Shown here one piece after another: positions 63,931-64,000 of a DNA stretch of 64,000 bases; the stretch's first letter is position 1, and the number at the start of each line of letters is the position of its first letter. The stretch is from Bacillus sp. MM2020_1 (GTDB lineage Bacteria; Bacillota; Bacilli; Bacillales; Cytobacillaceae). Under the pieces are notes generated by a model. The model searched no databases, was not told the DNA's origin, and was given only the letters and a program-made list of their open reading frames with translations. A program made the translations under genes and the position numbers. The stretch covers positions 35,998 to 99,997 of the forward strand of contig JAANMP010000015.1 of NCBI GenBank assembly GCA_011250595.1, in the 5' to 3' direction.

Positions 63931-64000
63931 ATTATGGAATACCCCTATAACATAATGTCTTACCATAATTATAGGTTAAGGAATTACGTTAAGGACGTTG

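Overview
The window looks like a chromosome segment from a low-GC Bacillaceae species (Bacillus/Neobacillus type). The evidence is AT-rich DNA, strong AGGAGG-type ribosome binding sites, frequent TTG and GTG starts, and many Bacillus-typical families (BmrA-like exporter, YesM/YesN sensor pairs, YtrA/YtrB-like operon, RocB/RocE-like proteins, YumC/YcgT-type ferredoxin reductase, Fur-box iron uptake). No rRNA, tRNA, CRISPR array, transposase or prophage gene was found. Most genes are on the minus strand.

Layout. 1-719: 5' part of a BmrA-like ABC exporter, cut by the window edge. 914-6485: 3-hydroxybutyrate block with a GntP-type permease, a 3-hydroxybutyrate dehydrogenase, a PAS sigma-54 activator and a PAS histidine kinase; upstream lie a near-consensus -24/-12 promoter and three identical TTCCG-N6-CGGAA dyads. 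6863-10659: secreted SGNH hydrolase, an unusual membrane-anchored phosphate-binding-like protein, and an M20 amidase. 10981-19082: mglBAC galactose ABC transporter plus a sugar-sensing three-component system (membrane-anchored sugar-binding protein, YesM kinase, YesN regulator). 19244-25743: two divergent secreted GH3 enzymes and a secreted esterase. 25843-43085: galactoside cluster with LacI regulator, galM, galT, galK, GH36 alpha-galactosidase, GH2 beta-galactosidase, an ABC importer lacking its own ATPase, and a second YesM/YesN pair. 43256-45987: GntR/ABC (Ytr-like) operon. 46203-49280: membrane protein, lipoprotein and alkaline phosphatase. 49577-55280: RocB-like peptidase, RocE-like permease, two DDAH-family amidinohydrolases and a divergent IclR regulator. 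55464-62026: MFS transporter, Fur-regulated siderophore transporter with a ferredoxin-NADP reductase, and the divergent binding lipoprotein. 62319-62760: 69-bp tandem array. 62837-63930: a broken di-heme peroxidase gene.

How it works together. The central 33 kb is one carbohydrate island: secreted glycosidases release sugars; MglABC and a galactoside importer take them up; the intracellular GH36 and GH2 enzymes cut alpha- and beta-galactosides; GalM/K/T feed galactose into central metabolism. galE and the ATPase for the second importer are not here and must lie elsewhere. Regulation appears layered: two two-component systems, a LacI-type repressor with candidate operators before galK and mglB, and CcpA cre-like sites before mglB, one GH3 gene and the galactoside-binding protein gene.

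The most notable non-genic feature is a family of about 50-bp palindromic repeats sharing the ends GGTGTCAGGC and GCCTGACACC. Nine full, partial or rearranged copies occur, eight of them just behind a stop codon, several followed by T-runs, so they may serve as terminators. The metabolic block most worth following up is the DDAH pair with a RocE-like permease and RocB-like peptidase, a plausible route for methylated or otherwise modified arginine.
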